Of a stretch of 64,000 bases of DNA, positions 41,033 to 50,589 are shown one piece after another (position 1 is the stretch's first letter; each line of letters starts with the position of its first letter). The notes below the pieces were generated by a model. The model ran no database searches, had not been told where the DNA came from, and saw only the letters and a program-made list of their open reading frames with translations. The position numbers and the translations under genes were made by a program. Source of the stretch: Anaerococcus mediterraneensis (GTDB lineage: Bacteria; Bacillota; Clostridia; Tissierellales; Peptoniphilaceae). The stretch spans positions 992,001-1,056,000 of the forward strand of contig NZ_LT635772.1 in assembly GCF_900128415.1 (NCBI RefSeq), in the 5' to 3' direction.

Positions 41033-43762
41033 TTGGCATTATTTAATTTATTTAAGTCATTTAGTCAAAAAGAAATCGAACAAAATAAAAAGATTGTTGA
41101 TAAGATTTTAGCACTAGATGAAGATATGCAAAAGTTAACTGATGAACAGTTAAAAAATAAAACAGTTGAATTTCAAGAAAGACTTAAAAATGGAGAGACT
41201 TTGGATGATATCCTAGTAGAAGCCTTTGCAGTAGTTAGAGAAGCAAGTGATAGGGTCCTAGGTATGAAACATTATCCAGTCCAACTATTAGGCGGTATTG
41301 TTCTACATAATGGACAGATAGCAGAGATGAAGACAGGTGAAGGTAAGACCCTTGTAGCAACACTTCCATCTTATCTAAATGCCTTATCTGGCAAGGGAGT
41401 CCATGTTGTAACAGTAAACGACTACCTAGCAAAACGTGACCAGGAGTGGATGGGAAAAGTCCACACATGGCTTGGTCTATCAGTAGGATGTATCATTTAT
41501 GGTCTTACAAATAGCGAGAGAAAAGAAAACTACAATGCAGATATAACCTATGGTACAAACAACCAATTTGGTTTTGACTACCTAAGAGATAACATGGTTA
41601 TATATAAAGAAGACATGGTCCAAAGAGGGCTAAATTTTGCTATAGTTGATGAGGTTGACTCTATACTTATAGATGAGGCGAGGACTCCTCTTATCATATC
41701 TGGCCAAGGTGATGAGTCTACAGATACCTATGAAAAGGCAAATGAATTTATCCAAACCCTAGAAGGTAGGATCCTAGATCCAAACGAGGATGCAGATATA
41801 GATCCATTTGATAGGGAGTTTAAGGTAGAAGATGTAGATTTTCTTGTAGATGAAAAGAGAAAATCATCAAACCTTACAGAAAAAGGTACAAGAAAAGCTG
41901 AAAAGTTCTTCGGAGTAGAAAACCTATCTGATACAGAAAACCTAGAACTATCTCATTATATCAACAATGCCCTAAAGGCAAATACAACTATGACAAGAGA
42001 TATTGACTATGTTGTTAACCACGGTGAGGTAGAAATAGTTGATGAGTTTACTGGTCGTATCATGCAAGGTAGGAGATTTTCAGATGGTCTTCACCAAGCT
42101 ATAGAAGCCAAAGAGGGTGTAGAAGTCAAGGCTGAGAGTAAAACTCTAGCTACAATTACATTCCAAAACTACTTTAGAATGTATGATAAGCTTGCTGGAA
42201 TGACCGGTACTGCAAAAACAGAAGAAGACGAATTTGACGAAATCTATAAGCTAGACGTTGTTGAGATTCCTACAAATAGACCAGTTCAAAGAGAAGATGA
42301 TACTGACTATGTTTATATAAATGAGCGTGGCAAATTCAATGCTATCATAGAAGAGATAAACAAAGTTCATGCTACAGGTCAACCAATACTTGTCGGTACT
42401 ATTTCAATAGAGGCAAGTGAGAGACTATCAGATGCCCTAAAAAAAGCTGGCATCAAACACACAGTCCTAAATGCGAAAAACCACGAAAGAGAAGCAGAAA
42501 TTGTAGCTCAAGCTGGCCGTCTAGGAGCAGTTACTATTGCCACAAACATGGCAGGACGTGGTACAGATATTACCTTAGGTGGTAACGTAGACTTTATGGC
42601 AAAACAAAAGCTAAAAAGAGAGGGAACCTCTGATGAGCTTCTAGAAGAAGTAGATTCATTCTCAGCTACAGATGACCAAGAAATCCTAGATATAAGAAAG
42701 AAATTTAGGCACTACAAAGATATATTTAGACCAGAAATCAAAGCAGAAGAAAAAGAAGTTATAGCTGCAGGTGGTTTATATATAATCGGTTCAGAAAGAC
42801 ATGAGTCAAGACGTATAGATAACCAGCTAAGAGGACGTTCTGGTCGTCAGGGAGACCCAGGTAAGTCAAGATTTTTCATATCATTAGAGGACGATCTAAT
42901 AAGGCTTAATGGTGGTGAGGCTGTTGCTAAGTTTATTTCAAGTCATGATTTTGATGAAAATGAACCAATAGTTTCAAAACTTGTTTCAAGATCTATAGAA
43001 AAAGCCCAAACAAGAGTAGAGGCAAACAACTTTGCTACAAGAAAAAGAGTACTACAATATGATGATGTTATGAACAAACAAAGAACAATCATCTACAACG
43101 AAAGACGTGAAGTTCTCATGGGCCAAGATATGAAATCTACTATCATAGATATCATAAAAGATGTTATAAAAAATGCAGTTTATACATTTACAAACCCACA
43201 AGTCAAACCAGAAAATTGGGAGATGACAGCTCTTTTAAATTATCTAAATGACTTAGGCGTACCTGTAACCCAACTACATTTTGAAAATATAAATTCATAT
43301 AGCCAAGATGATCTTATAGATTATATAACCCAAGCAACCCTTGCTAAATATGCTGATAAAGAAGCAAGCTTTGGTCCAGAAAACATGAGAGAAGTAGAAA
43401 GAGTTATACTTCTTAGGGTCATAGACCAAAAATGGATGGACCATATCGATGCTATGGATCAGATGAGAAAAGAGATCGGTGTTAGGGCAATGGGCCAAGA
43501 AGACCCAGTTAGAGCTTACACTAACGAAGGTTTTGAAATGTATGAGGATATGACCAGATCTATCCAAGAAGATACTGTTAGATACATGATGAATGTAGAA
43601 ATCAGACAAAACATACAAAGAAAACAAATCCTAGTTCCTGAAAGCGAATCACACGAAGATGTAACAGGTCCAAGTACCGACGAAGAGGATTTGGAAAATC
43701 TAAACAGGGCAGAACGCAGAAGACTAGAGCGTGAAGCTAAAAAATCAAATGTAAAGAAATAA
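41033..43762 (+). CDS. secA: preprotein translocase ATPase SecA
   Basis: Motor of the Sec pathway. I place the start at TTG 41033 (MALFNLFKSFSQKEIEQN), because GGAAGG lies 7-8 bases upstream and the family starts this way; GTG codons at 41009 and 41024 are alternatives. The 909 aa product has Walker A MKTGEGKTLVA, Walker B VDEVDSILIDEA, AGMTGTAKTEEDEF, TNMAGRGTDI and SGRQGDPG. The C-terminus ends in a basic stretch (RAERRRLEREAKK) and lacks the cysteine-rich zinc tail of E. coli SecA, as in several Gram-positives. prfB follows 1 bp later. Confidence 0.96.
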   Translation: MALFNLFKSFSQKEIEQNKKIVDKILALDEDMQKLTDEQLKNKTVEFQERLKNGETLDDILVEAFAVVREASDRVLGMKHYPVQLLGGIVLHNGQIAEMKTGEGKTLVATLPSYLNALSGKGVHVVTVNDYLAKRDQEWMGKVHTWLGLSVGCIIYGLTNSERKENYNADITYGTNNQFGFDYLRDNMVIYKEDMVQRGLNFAIVDEVDSILIDEARTPLIISGQGDESTDTYEKANEFIQTLEGRILDPNEDADIDPFDREFKVEDVDFLVDEKRKSSNLTEKGTRKAEKFFGVENLSDTENLELSHYINNALKANTTMTRDIDYVVNHGEVEIVDEFTGRIMQGRRFSDGLHQAIEAKEGVEVKAESKTLATITFQNYFRMYDKLAGMTGTAKTEEDEFDEIYKLDVVEIPTNRPVQREDDTDYVYINERGKFNAIIEEINKVHATGQPILVGTISIEASERLSDALKKAGIKHTVLNAKNHEREAEIVAQAGRLGAVTIATNMAGRGTDITLGGNVDFMAKQKLKREGTSDELLEEVDSFSATDDQEILDIRKKFRHYKDIFRPEIKAEEKEVIAAGGLYIIGSERHESRRIDNQLRGRSGRQGDPGKSRFFISLEDDLIRLNGGEAVAKFISSHDFDENEPIVSKLVSRSIEKAQTRVEANNFATRKRVLQYDDVMNKQRTIIYNERREVLMGQDMKSTIIDIIKDVIKNAVYTFTNPQVKPENWEMTALLNYLNDLGVPVTQLHFENINSYSQDDLIDYITQATLAKYADKEASFGPENMREVERVILLRVIDQKWMDHIDAMDQMRKEIGVRAMGQEDPVRAYTNEGFEMYEDMTRSIQEDTVRYMMNVEIRQNIQRKQILVPESESHEDVTGPSTDEEDLENLNRAERRRLEREAKKSNVKK

Positions 43763-43763
43763 T

Positions 43764-44877
43764 ATGAAAGAGATACACGAACTAAGAGATGAGCTTAACA
43801 AATTAGGCGAAATTTTGAAATTGGTCGGAGATAGTCTTTGACCCAGCTGGTCTAAAAAATGATATAGAAAAGCTGGAGAAAAAGTCTATCCAAGCAGATT
43901 TTTGGGATGATTCTGATAAGGCATCATCGATTATGGCAGAGCTTGCTGATAAAAAAGATGATTTAAAATCCTTTGAAGACCTCAAAAAATCTATAGATGA
44001 CAACTTTGATATTTTAGAGCTTATAGAGATGAGTGATGGCGAGGAGTTAGAAAGTCTATCATCTGTTGATCAAGCAATAAAAAAATTGGCCAAAGATGTT
44101 TCTGCTATGAAGCTAAAAACTCAGCTTGATGGAGAATATGACAAAAACAACTGCTATCTTTCTATAAATGCTGGTGCAGGCGGACTAGAAGCTACTGACT
44201 GGGCAGATATGCTCTTTAGGATGTATAAGAGATATTGCGAAAATAGGGGCTATAAAATAGAGGTCAAAGACCTCAATAACGAAGAAGCAGGTGGGATCAA
44301 ATCTGCGACTCTTCATATAAAGGGTCCTTATGCTTATGGATATCTCAAAGGGGAAAAAGGTGTTCATAGGCTTGTAAGAATTTCACCTTTTGACAGTCAG
44401 TCTCGTAGACATACATCTTTTTCTTCGGTGGATATTTTCCCAGAGCTTGCTGATGATACAGAGATCACCATAGATCCATCAGATCTTAGAATAGATACCT
44501 ACAGGGCAAGTGGAGCAGGAGGCCAGCACGTAAATAAGACCGACTCTGCAGTCAGGATTACCCATATACCTACTGGAGTTGTTGCCTCAAGCCAGGCTGA
44601 AAGAAGCCAAACTCAAAACAAGGAAACAGCTATGAAGCTTTTGATGAGTAAGCTTGTCCAAATCAAAGAAGAAGAAAAAAGAGAAAAAATAGAAGATATC
44701 CAGGGCAAATATTCACAAATTGCCTGGGGATCTCAAATAAGATCTTATGTTTTCCAACCTTATACAATGGTCAAAGACCACAGGACAAATTATGAGATGG
44801 GAAATGTAGAGGCCGTTATGGATGGTGAAATCCAAGGCTTTATAGATGCTTATTTGGCAAATAATGAAAATAAATAG
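43764..44877 (+). CDS. prfB: peptide chain release factor 2, programmed +1 frameshift
   Basis: RF2 reads UAA and UGA. The first 25 codons (ATG at 43764, MKEIHELRDELNKLGEIL...) end at an in-frame TGA (43839-43841) inside CTTTGAC; a +1 slip continues as DPAGLKNDIEKLEKK to 44877. Joined length is about 370 aa, normal for RF2. Seen in the main part: the SPF tripeptide (RISPFDSQSR) for stop recognition and GGQ (SGAGGQHVNKTDSA) for peptide release. It is not a pseudogene. It probably shares the secA transcript. Confidence 0.95.
43827..43842 (+). promoter_or_regulatory. prfB: prfB +1 recoding site
   Basis: A Shine-Dalgarno-like GGAG (43827-43830), five bases, then CTT-TGA-C. Low RF2 delays reading of UGA and favours the shift. 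The spacer is two bases longer than in E. coli (AGGGGG, three bases, CTT). Confidence 0.9.
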
Positions 44878-44935
44878 GGAAGCCGATAATTCCCTAGGCA
44901 GGTTTCTGCCTGGGGAGTCAAGCTTCCTGTTTTTG
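44878..44935 (+). terminator. complex terminator/attenuator before trpS
   Basis: Basal stem GGAAGC (44878-44883)/GCTTCC (44922-44927), internal loop, then an 11 bp upper stem TCCCTAGGCAG-GTTT-CTGCCTGGGGA, followed by TGTTTTTG. An alternative hairpin AGGGAA (44876-44881)/TTCCCT (44890-44895) would disrupt both stems. trpS starts 14 bases later. Confidence 0.65.
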
Positions 44936-44948
44936 CATAGGAGGAAAT

Positions 44949-46034
44949 ATGGGAGATATAATTTTAACAGGGGATAGGCCTACTGGTAGACTACATCTAG
45001 GCCACTATCTAGGATCCCTAAAAAACAGGGTAAGAATCCAGGAAGATGGTAATTATGACAAAATGTATGTGATGATTGCCGATAGTCAGGCACTTACCGA
45101 TAACTTTGACAATCCAGCTAAGATCCGTGAAAACCTTATCGAGGTCGCCCTAGACTATCTAAGTGTGGGTATAGATCCAGAAAAACTTACAATCTTTATC
45201 CAATCGCAGGTCCAAGAACTAACAGAACTTAGTTTTTATTTTCTAAATCTTGTGACACTTTCTAGGTTAGAGAGAAATCCAACTGTCAAATCGGAGATCA
45301 AACTAAGAAATTTTGAAACCAGCTTGCCATCAGGATTTTTGGTATATCCAGTAAGCCAGGCTGCAGACATTTTATTATTTGATGCCAATGTTGTCCCAGT
45401 CGGAGAAGACCAGGAGCCTATGCTAGAGCAGGCTAGGGAGATTGCAAGAAGTTTTAATAATATCTATGGAAATGTTTTTGTAGAACCTAAGGCTGTTTTG
45501 CCAGATAATAAGGCAGCACGCCGCATGCCAGGAATAGACGGTGGAGCAAAAATGAGCAAGTCTCTTGGAAATGCAATATATCTAGCAGATGATAAAAATA
45601 CCGTCAAGAAAAAAATCATGTCTATGTATACAGATCCTGACCATATTAATATAGATGATCCAGGAAAAATCGAGGGTAATATCGTCTTTACCTACTTAGA
45701 TGTATTTGCAGATGATGATGATTTTGCAAAATATTTGCCAGAATACAAAAACCTAGATGAGATGAAAGACCACTACCAAAGAGGGGGACTAGGTGATGTA
45801 AAATGCAAGAAATTTTTGATAAAAGTTGTAGAAGATGAACTTACTCCAATCAGAGAAAAAAGAGCAGAGTACGAAAAAGATATAGAAAAAGTATTTGAAA
45901 TCCTAAAAAAAGGTACAGAAGATGCTCAAAAAGCAGGAAGGGAAAAAATTGCCCAAGTCAAAAAAGCAATGGGTATAGATTATTTTAATGATGGCGATCT
46001 AATAAAAAGTATTCAAGAAAAATACAGAGGATAA
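44949..46034 (+). CDS. trpS: tryptophan--tRNA ligase
   Basis: Class I synthetase charging tRNA-Trp, 361 aa, slightly longer than the usual 330. The HIGH-like motif is HLGHYLGSL (residues about 16-24) after TGDRPTGRL, and KMSKS is present in KMSKSLGNA. DSQALTDNFDNP and VGEDQEPMLEQAREIAR are also typical. GGAGG is 6 bases before the ATG. The gene lies directly behind a branched hairpin with a U-tract, so transcription entering from prfB may be attenuated. Confidence 0.95.
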   Translation: MGDIILTGDRPTGRLHLGHYLGSLKNRVRIQEDGNYDKMYVMIADSQALTDNFDNPAKIRENLIEVALDYLSVGIDPEKLTIFIQSQVQELTELSFYFLNLVTLSRLERNPTVKSEIKLRNFETSLPSGFLVYPVSQAADILLFDANVVPVGEDQEPMLEQAREIARSFNNIYGNVFVEPKAVLPDNKAARRMPGIDGGAKMSKSLGNAIYLADDKNTVKKKIMSMYTDPDHINIDDPGKIEGNIVFTYLDVFADDDDFAKYLPEYKNLDEMKDHYQRGGLGDVKCKKFLIKVVEDELTPIREKRAEYEKDIEKVFEILKKGTEDAQKAGREKIAQVKKAMGIDYFNDGDLIKSIQEKYRG

Positions 46035-46037
46035 AAA

Positions 46038-47336
46038 ATGAAAATACCAAAAACTAAATCCAAGCTGATATTTGTCCTGTCAGCTACTGGTTCAGCTGTT
46101 GGAATGGCCAATGTATGGGGATTTCCTTATAAATTTCATAAGGGAGGGTTTTTCTTTCTCTTATTTTATTTAATCTTTGTATTTATATTCTCCTACGTTG
46201 GTCTATCAAGTGAGTTTGCTGTTGGTAGGATGGGATCTGCCTCAGTTGTTAGATCCTATGAAAAGGCAATAAAAACAAGGTTCAAACGATCAAAAACTGC
46301 TAAATACTTTGGATATTTGCCAATGCTTATTTCCCTTATTATAAGTGTTGGTTATACCATTATCCTATCATATGTAGGCAAGGCTTTATTTGATACAATA
46401 AATGGCAATTTGAGAAATACCGATCCTGGATTGTGGTTCCAGTCATTTTCATCTAGGTCATTTTCTGTTATAGAGATACATTTTTTGATAATATTTCTAA
46501 CAGTTGTCATAAGTCTAGGCGGATTTAAGGCTTTTAATAATCTTAGCTCAATTTTGATGCCGACAATGATTGTGATCTACATAATTGTTATGCTTAAAAT
46601 GCTAAGCTTAGAGAATATCAGAGAGGGATATCTTTATCTATTTAGGATAGATAGAGCCAATCTCAATATTGGTACAGTTATTGCAGCTATGGGAGATGCG
46701 CTTTTTGCCCTATCCATAACAGGTTTCGGTATGGTATTTTTAGGTAAGTCCCTATCAGAAAATCAGGATATAATCTTTGATTCAAAGCTAACTGGTATCT
46801 TTGATACAGTTGTTGCCTTGCTATCAGCCTTCGTTATAGTCCCATCCCTATTTGTATTTTCTATAGAAGGGGTAGAGGGACCTGCCCTAATATTTCGTAC
46901 CTTGCCAACTATTTTCAATAGCCTAAGGAGAGGAAGCATCTTTGCCATTTTATTTTATTCGGCAATGATTATGGCTGGTCTTACATCTTTGCAAAATGTT
47001 TTCCAAGCTATGGCAAACGTTTTGATCAAAGACTTTGATATTTCCTATCAAAAATCTATATACTTGGTTGGAATTATTATATTTGCCCTAGGACTAGGCT
47101 TCCATCCATTAGCAAGATGGTCTGTACTTATGGACCTAACCTTATATTATTTTGTACCTTTGGGAGCAACTTTGGGGTCTATAATTTGGTTTTATGTTAT
47201 GGATCCAAATGTCTTGATCAGAGAGATAAACAAGGGTGGCAAGAAAAAAATTGATAAAAGATTTATCTACATAGGTAGGTTTATCTATACGCCTTTAGTT
47301 ATAATTGTGTGTCTGATGTCAATAATGTTCCACTAG
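46038..47336 (+). CDS. SNF-family sodium-dependent transporter (first copy)
   Basis: 432 aa Na+/solute symporter of the neurotransmitter:sodium symporter family (LeuT fold), about 11-12 membrane helices. The N-terminal unwound helix 1 reads SATGSAVGMANVWGFPYKFHKGG, which holds the Na+ and substrate contacts. Bacterial members carry amino acids. It begins 3 bp after trpS, so it may be co-transcribed with it and import tryptophan or another amino acid (inference). A close paralogue follows after a strong terminator. Confidence 0.9.
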   Translation: MKIPKTKSKLIFVLSATGSAVGMANVWGFPYKFHKGGFFFLLFYLIFVFIFSYVGLSSEFAVGRMGSASVVRSYEKAIKTRFKRSKTAKYFGYLPMLISLIISVGYTIILSYVGKALFDTINGNLRNTDPGLWFQSFSSRSFSVIEIHFLIIFLTVVISLGGFKAFNNLSSILMPTMIVIYIIVMLKMLSLENIREGYLYLFRIDRANLNIGTVIAAMGDALFALSITGFGMVFLGKSLSENQDIIFDSKLTGIFDTVVALLSAFVIVPSLFVFSIEGVEGPALIFRTLPTIFNSLRRGSIFAILFYSAMIMAGLTSLQNVFQAMANVLIKDFDISYQKSIYLVGIIIFALGLGFHPLARWSVLMDLTLYYFVPLGATLGSIIWFYVMDPNVLIREINKGGKKKIDKRFIYIGRFIYTPLVIIVCLMSIMFH

Positions 47337-47343
47337 AGATGAT

Positions 47344-47406
47344 ACTTGTTGGGAAATCTATAAATCATGAGAATAATTTATAGATTTTTCCAGCAAGTTT
47401 TTTTGT
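47344..47406 (+). terminator. long terminator between the two SNF genes
   Basis: ACTTGTTGG and CCAGCAAGT form the base, AAATCTATAAAT and ATTTATAGATTT the upper stem, followed by seven T. It is one of the strongest hairpins in the window. Confidence 0.9.
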
Positions 47407-47518
47407 TTTTCGATTGAAATATTTATAATTTGTGTTATAATTAGATTATGCTTTAAAGTGATATAAGACTAAACAATATATATATAAACTTTATATAAAT
47501 GAATTGAAGGAGAAAAGT

Positions 47519-48823
47519 ATGAATAAATTTAGTTCGAAATTAGGCTTTATATTGACTGCTGTCGGATCTGCAGTCGGAATGGCCAATGTGTGGGGTTTTC
47601 CATACAAGTTTCAAAAAGGTGGCCTAGTATTTTTGATAGCATACATAGTTTTTGTAAGTATTTTTTCTTATTGTGGACTAGCAAGCGAGTTTGCAGTTGG
47701 TAGATTAGCCCAAACAGGGACTCTTGGTGCCTACCACAAGGCCTTTAAAAGCAGAAAAGACAATACAATTATAGGCAAGTTTATAGGCTACATACCACTT
47801 ATCGGATCACTTTTGATAGCTATTGGTTATGCAGTTATTGTAGCCTACGTATTAAAGGCTTTGGTTGATTCTTTAACAGGATCGCTTTTAACTGTAGATA
47901 CAACAAGTTATTTTGACAGTTTTTCTTTGAAACCTTACTCAGTTGTGCCTTACCACTTTTTTATAATTGCTATTACATTGGTCTCATGTATAGGTGGGGC
48001 TTCTACTATAGAAAAATCAAATAAAATCATGATGCCAACCTTCTTTATACTTTTTGTAATCCTAGCTATTAGGATTTTAACCCTTCCTGGTGCCTTTGAA
48101 GGATATAAATATATGTTTAGGTTTGATAAAGAAATGTTAAATTGGGGTACAATTCTCCAGGCTATGGGTCAAGCCTTCTTCTCCCTATCTGTAACAGGTT
48201 CAGGTATGCTTGTTGTAGGTGCCTACCTTTCAGATGATGAAGATATAGTATCATCTTCAAAAATGACAGGATTTCTTGATACAGTGGCAGCTATGATTGC
48301 TTCATTCGTAATAATCCCAGCTATTATTGTTTATAGTATGGACCAGGCTGGTGGACCTGGACTATTGTTTCAAGTCCTACCTACAATACTTCAAGATATG
48401 GCAGCTGGAAGGATTTTTGCAATTATTTTATATGTAGCGGTTGTTTTTGGAGGCATATCATCACTTCAAAATATGTTTGAAGTAGTAGCAGAATCTCTTA
48501 TGAAAAGACATCCAAAATTAAAACGTAATTTGGTTTTATTTTTGATAGGTATAGTAGTTTTTGCTATAGGTGTAAATATGGAAATGATTAGCCAGTGGGG
48601 ACCATTTATGGACTTTATATCAATATATGTAATTCCAATAGGAGCTATGATAGGAGCTGTAACTTGGTTCTGGATTTTGAAGAAAGATAAGCTTTTAGGG
48701 GCAATAAACCTAGGCTCCAAAAAACAATATGGAGATGTCTGGTACAAGATAGGAAAATTTGTATATGTACCACTTGCAGTTATTTTATGTTTAGTAGCTG
48801 TGATTTTTAGAATATCATTTTAA
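47519..48823 (+). CDS. SNF-family sodium-dependent transporter (second copy)
   Basis: 434 aa from MNKFSSKLGF, with GAAGGAG about 8 bases upstream; an ATG 15 bases earlier overlaps that site. It is a paralogue of the preceding gene: helix 1 reads TAVGSAVGMANVWGFPYKFQKGG, and the order of conserved blocks is the same (FSYCGLASEFAVGRL, then VTGSGMLVVGAYL, GGISSLQNMFEV). Sites differ at several positions along helices, so the substrates may differ. It is transcribed separately after a strong terminator and ends at its own terminator. Confidence 0.9.
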   Translation: MNKFSSKLGFILTAVGSAVGMANVWGFPYKFQKGGLVFLIAYIVFVSIFSYCGLASEFAVGRLAQTGTLGAYHKAFKSRKDNTIIGKFIGYIPLIGSLLIAIGYAVIVAYVLKALVDSLTGSLLTVDTTSYFDSFSLKPYSVVPYHFFIIAITLVSCIGGASTIEKSNKIMMPTFFILFVILAIRILTLPGAFEGYKYMFRFDKEMLNWGTILQAMGQAFFSLSVTGSGMLVVGAYLSDDEDIVSSSKMTGFLDTVAAMIASFVIIPAIIVYSMDQAGGPGLLFQVLPTILQDMAAGRIFAIILYVAVVFGGISSLQNMFEVVAESLMKRHPKLKRNLVLFLIGIVVFAIGVNMEMISQWGPFMDFISIYVIPIGAMIGAVTWFWILKKDKLLGAINLGSKKQYGDVWYKIGKFVYVPLAVILCLVAVIFRISF

Positions 48824-48833
48824 GTATAAAAAT

Positions 48834-48856
48834 AGCGGGCCTAAGGCTCGCTTTTC
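48834..48856 (+). terminator. terminator after second SNF gene
   Basis: AGCGGGCC-TAA-GGCTCGCT (8 bp stem with one G-T pair) then TTTTCTT. Confidence 0.75.
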
Positions 48857-48987
48857 TTATGTTTTAGATGTTATAAAGTTATTTTTATTTATGGTATAGT
48901 TACTATAGATAGTATATAAATTAGCATAAATGAGTTGAAATATATTCAAATTCGTATTACGATTTATATTTATGAATAGGAAATGGT

Positions 48988-49641
48988 ATGAAAAGAATAC
49001 TTATAATCGAAGATGATAAAAATTTAAATAAAGGGCTTTCTATAGCTCTCAAAAAAAACTATGAGGTTTTCTCTGTAAGCACTGTTAGTCAAGCCAAATC
49101 TTTTATTTTTAGTGTTGATTTGATTCTACTTGATATGAACTTACCAGATGGAGATGGACTTGAAATAATAAAATTAACGAGACAAACTTCATCAATTCCT
49201 ATTATAGTTTTATCAGCCATTGATCTAGAAGCATATATAATTTCTGCTATAAATTTAGGTGCAGACGACTATTTAACTAAACCTTTTTCTCTAGGAATCT
49301 TAGAAGCCAAGATAAAGAGAGCTTTTGAAAAAATAGCCCCTAGTGATTTAAATATTTATAATAAAGATGGTTTAGACTTTAATTTTAATGAAAATACTTT
49401 CTTTGTAGATAATAAAAACATAGATTTCACTAGGACAGAGACAAAAATTTTATACTACCTGATACAAAACAAGTCTCAAGTTATTACTAAAGAATTGCTA
49501 TTTGATTTTGTCTGGGGAATAGATGATGAATTTATTGATCAGAACACTCTTAGTGTTAACATTTCTAGAATAAGAAATAAATTAAAACCCTATGACCCTA
49601 TAGAAACAGTCTTTGGAGTTGGATATAAATGGAAATTTTAA
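48988..49641 (+). CDS. OmpR-family response regulator
   Basis: 217 aa. The receiver domain (1-115) has the acidic pair E8-D9-D10, the phospho-acceptor D49 in LILLDMNLPDGDG, and the K in YLTKPFS. The C-terminal winged helix (about 125-217) reads DFTRTETKILYYLIQNKSQVIT, with recognition helix near DQNTLSVNISRIRNKL. The following kinase overlaps by 13 bp and an ABC exporter operon lies downstream, so it probably activates that exporter. The upstream region holds short dyads (48935-48949, 48952-48962) of unknown meaning. Confidence 0.93.
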   Translation: MKRILIIEDDKNLNKGLSIALKKNYEVFSVSTVSQAKSFIFSVDLILLDMNLPDGDGLEIIKLTRQTSSIPIIVLSAIDLEAYIISAINLGADDYLTKPFSLGILEAKIKRAFEKIAPSDLNIYNKDGLDFNFNENTFFVDNKNIDFTRTETKILYYLIQNKSQVITKELLFDFVWGIDDEFIDQNTLSVNISRIRNKLKPYDPIETVFGVGYKWKF

Positions 49642-50501
49642 TAGGTCTTTTAGTAATTATAATTGGAATTCTTTTATATAAATATATTGTCTTGAGAAAT
49701 GAGATGCGTGAGTTTTCATCTTATATTGACAAGGCTTTGAGAGGAAATTTAGAAATAACTGAATTTGATGAAAAGGAACTTTCTAAAATAAAATCAAAAC
49801 TCATTAAATTTCTATATGCAAATCAAGTAAAAGAAAAGAAGATAAATGCAGAAAAAAACAAAACAAAAGATTTAATAGCAGATATATCTCATCAAACCAA
49901 GACACCAATTACTAATCTTTCTTTATACATCAGTCTTTTAGAAGATGATCCTAAGAATAAGTATATTGAAATTATAAAGTATGAGCTTAATAAACTAAAT
50001 TTTTTAATTCAAAATCTAGTAAAATCCTCTAGGCTTGAATCAGATATTATAGGACTACAAAAAAACCAAGCAAATTTAAAAGACCTAGTAAAGGATGTTT
50101 TGAAAGAATTTAAAGTTACATTAAATGAAAAAGATATAAGAATAAATTTAAAAGACGAAGACTTATTGTTCGCTTTAGATGAAAGGTGGCTTAAAGAAGC
50201 TATCCACAATCTAGTAGATAATGCTATAAAATACTCACCAAAGGGATCTACTATTAATATTTCAATTTATAAATCTTACCTAAACTATAATCTAGACATA
50301 GAAAATGAGTGCAAAGACTTATCAGAAGAAACTTTGTCAAAGATATTTGAAAGATTTTATAGAGGAAAAAATTCAGTTTCCAAGGACGGTTTGGGTTTAG
50401 GTCTATATATAGCCAGAGAAATTATAGAAAAACATGGTGGAAATATAAGAGCATCTTTGGACGAAAATAGAATAAAATTTTCAGTAGACTTCCCCTTGTG
50501 A
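49629..50501 (+). CDS. sensor histidine kinase without extracellular domain
   Basis: 290 aa. One clear N-terminal membrane helix (ILIGLLVIIIGILLYKYIV), a short linker, the HisKA box with H88 (DISHQTKTPITNL), and an HATPase_c domain (N-box HNLVDNAIKYSPKG, G1-like DGLGLGLYIARE). There is no outside sensing loop, as in kinases that read the state of a partner ABC transporter. The start overlaps the regulator gene by 13 bp. A gap with a candidate operator follows, then the ABC genes. Confidence 0.92.
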   Translation: MEILIGLLVIIIGILLYKYIVLRNEMREFSSYIDKALRGNLEITEFDEKELSKIKSKLIKFLYANQVKEKKINAEKNKTKDLIADISHQTKTPITNLSLYISLLEDDPKNKYIEIIKYELNKLNFLIQNLVKSSRLESDIIGLQKNQANLKDLVKDVLKEFKVTLNEKDIRINLKDEDLLFALDERWLKEAIHNLVDNAIKYSPKGSTINISIYKSYLNYNLDIENECKDLSEETLSKIFERFYRGKNSVSKDGLGLGLYIAREIIEKHGGNIRASLDENRIKFSVDFPL

Positions 50502-50513
50502 GAAGTCTTTTTT

Positions 50514-50552
50514 CTTACAAAACTGTAAGAAGTCTTGTAAGTACTTTGTAAG
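50514..50552 (+). promoter_or_regulatory. candidate response-regulator operator upstream of ABC exporter
   Basis: CTTACA-AAAC-TGTAAG (50514-50529) is a perfect 6 bp inverted repeat. GTAAG recurs at 50525, 50537 and 50548, that is at 12 and 11 bp spacing, one helical turn. A TATATT -10 (50563-50568) follows without a good -35, as in activator-dependent promoters. TTACA-N4-TGTAA resembles sites recalled for BceR-type regulators. Confidence 0.55.
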
Positions 50553-50589
50553 ATATGAATGTTATATTAAATGTAAAGAGGTGATAGAT

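Noticed and set aside
43764..43933. prfB looks broken by an in-frame TGA near its start
   Set aside because: CTTTGAC with an upstream Shine-Dalgarno-like GGAG is the well-known programmed +1 frameshift of RF2 genes, and the joined protein is complete.
48935..48962. Short dyads TTGAA-N5-TTCAA and TCGTA-N-TACGA before the response regulator gene as autoregulatory operators
   Set aside because: They are unlike each other and unlike the operator before the ABC genes; in such AT-rich sequence they may be chance.
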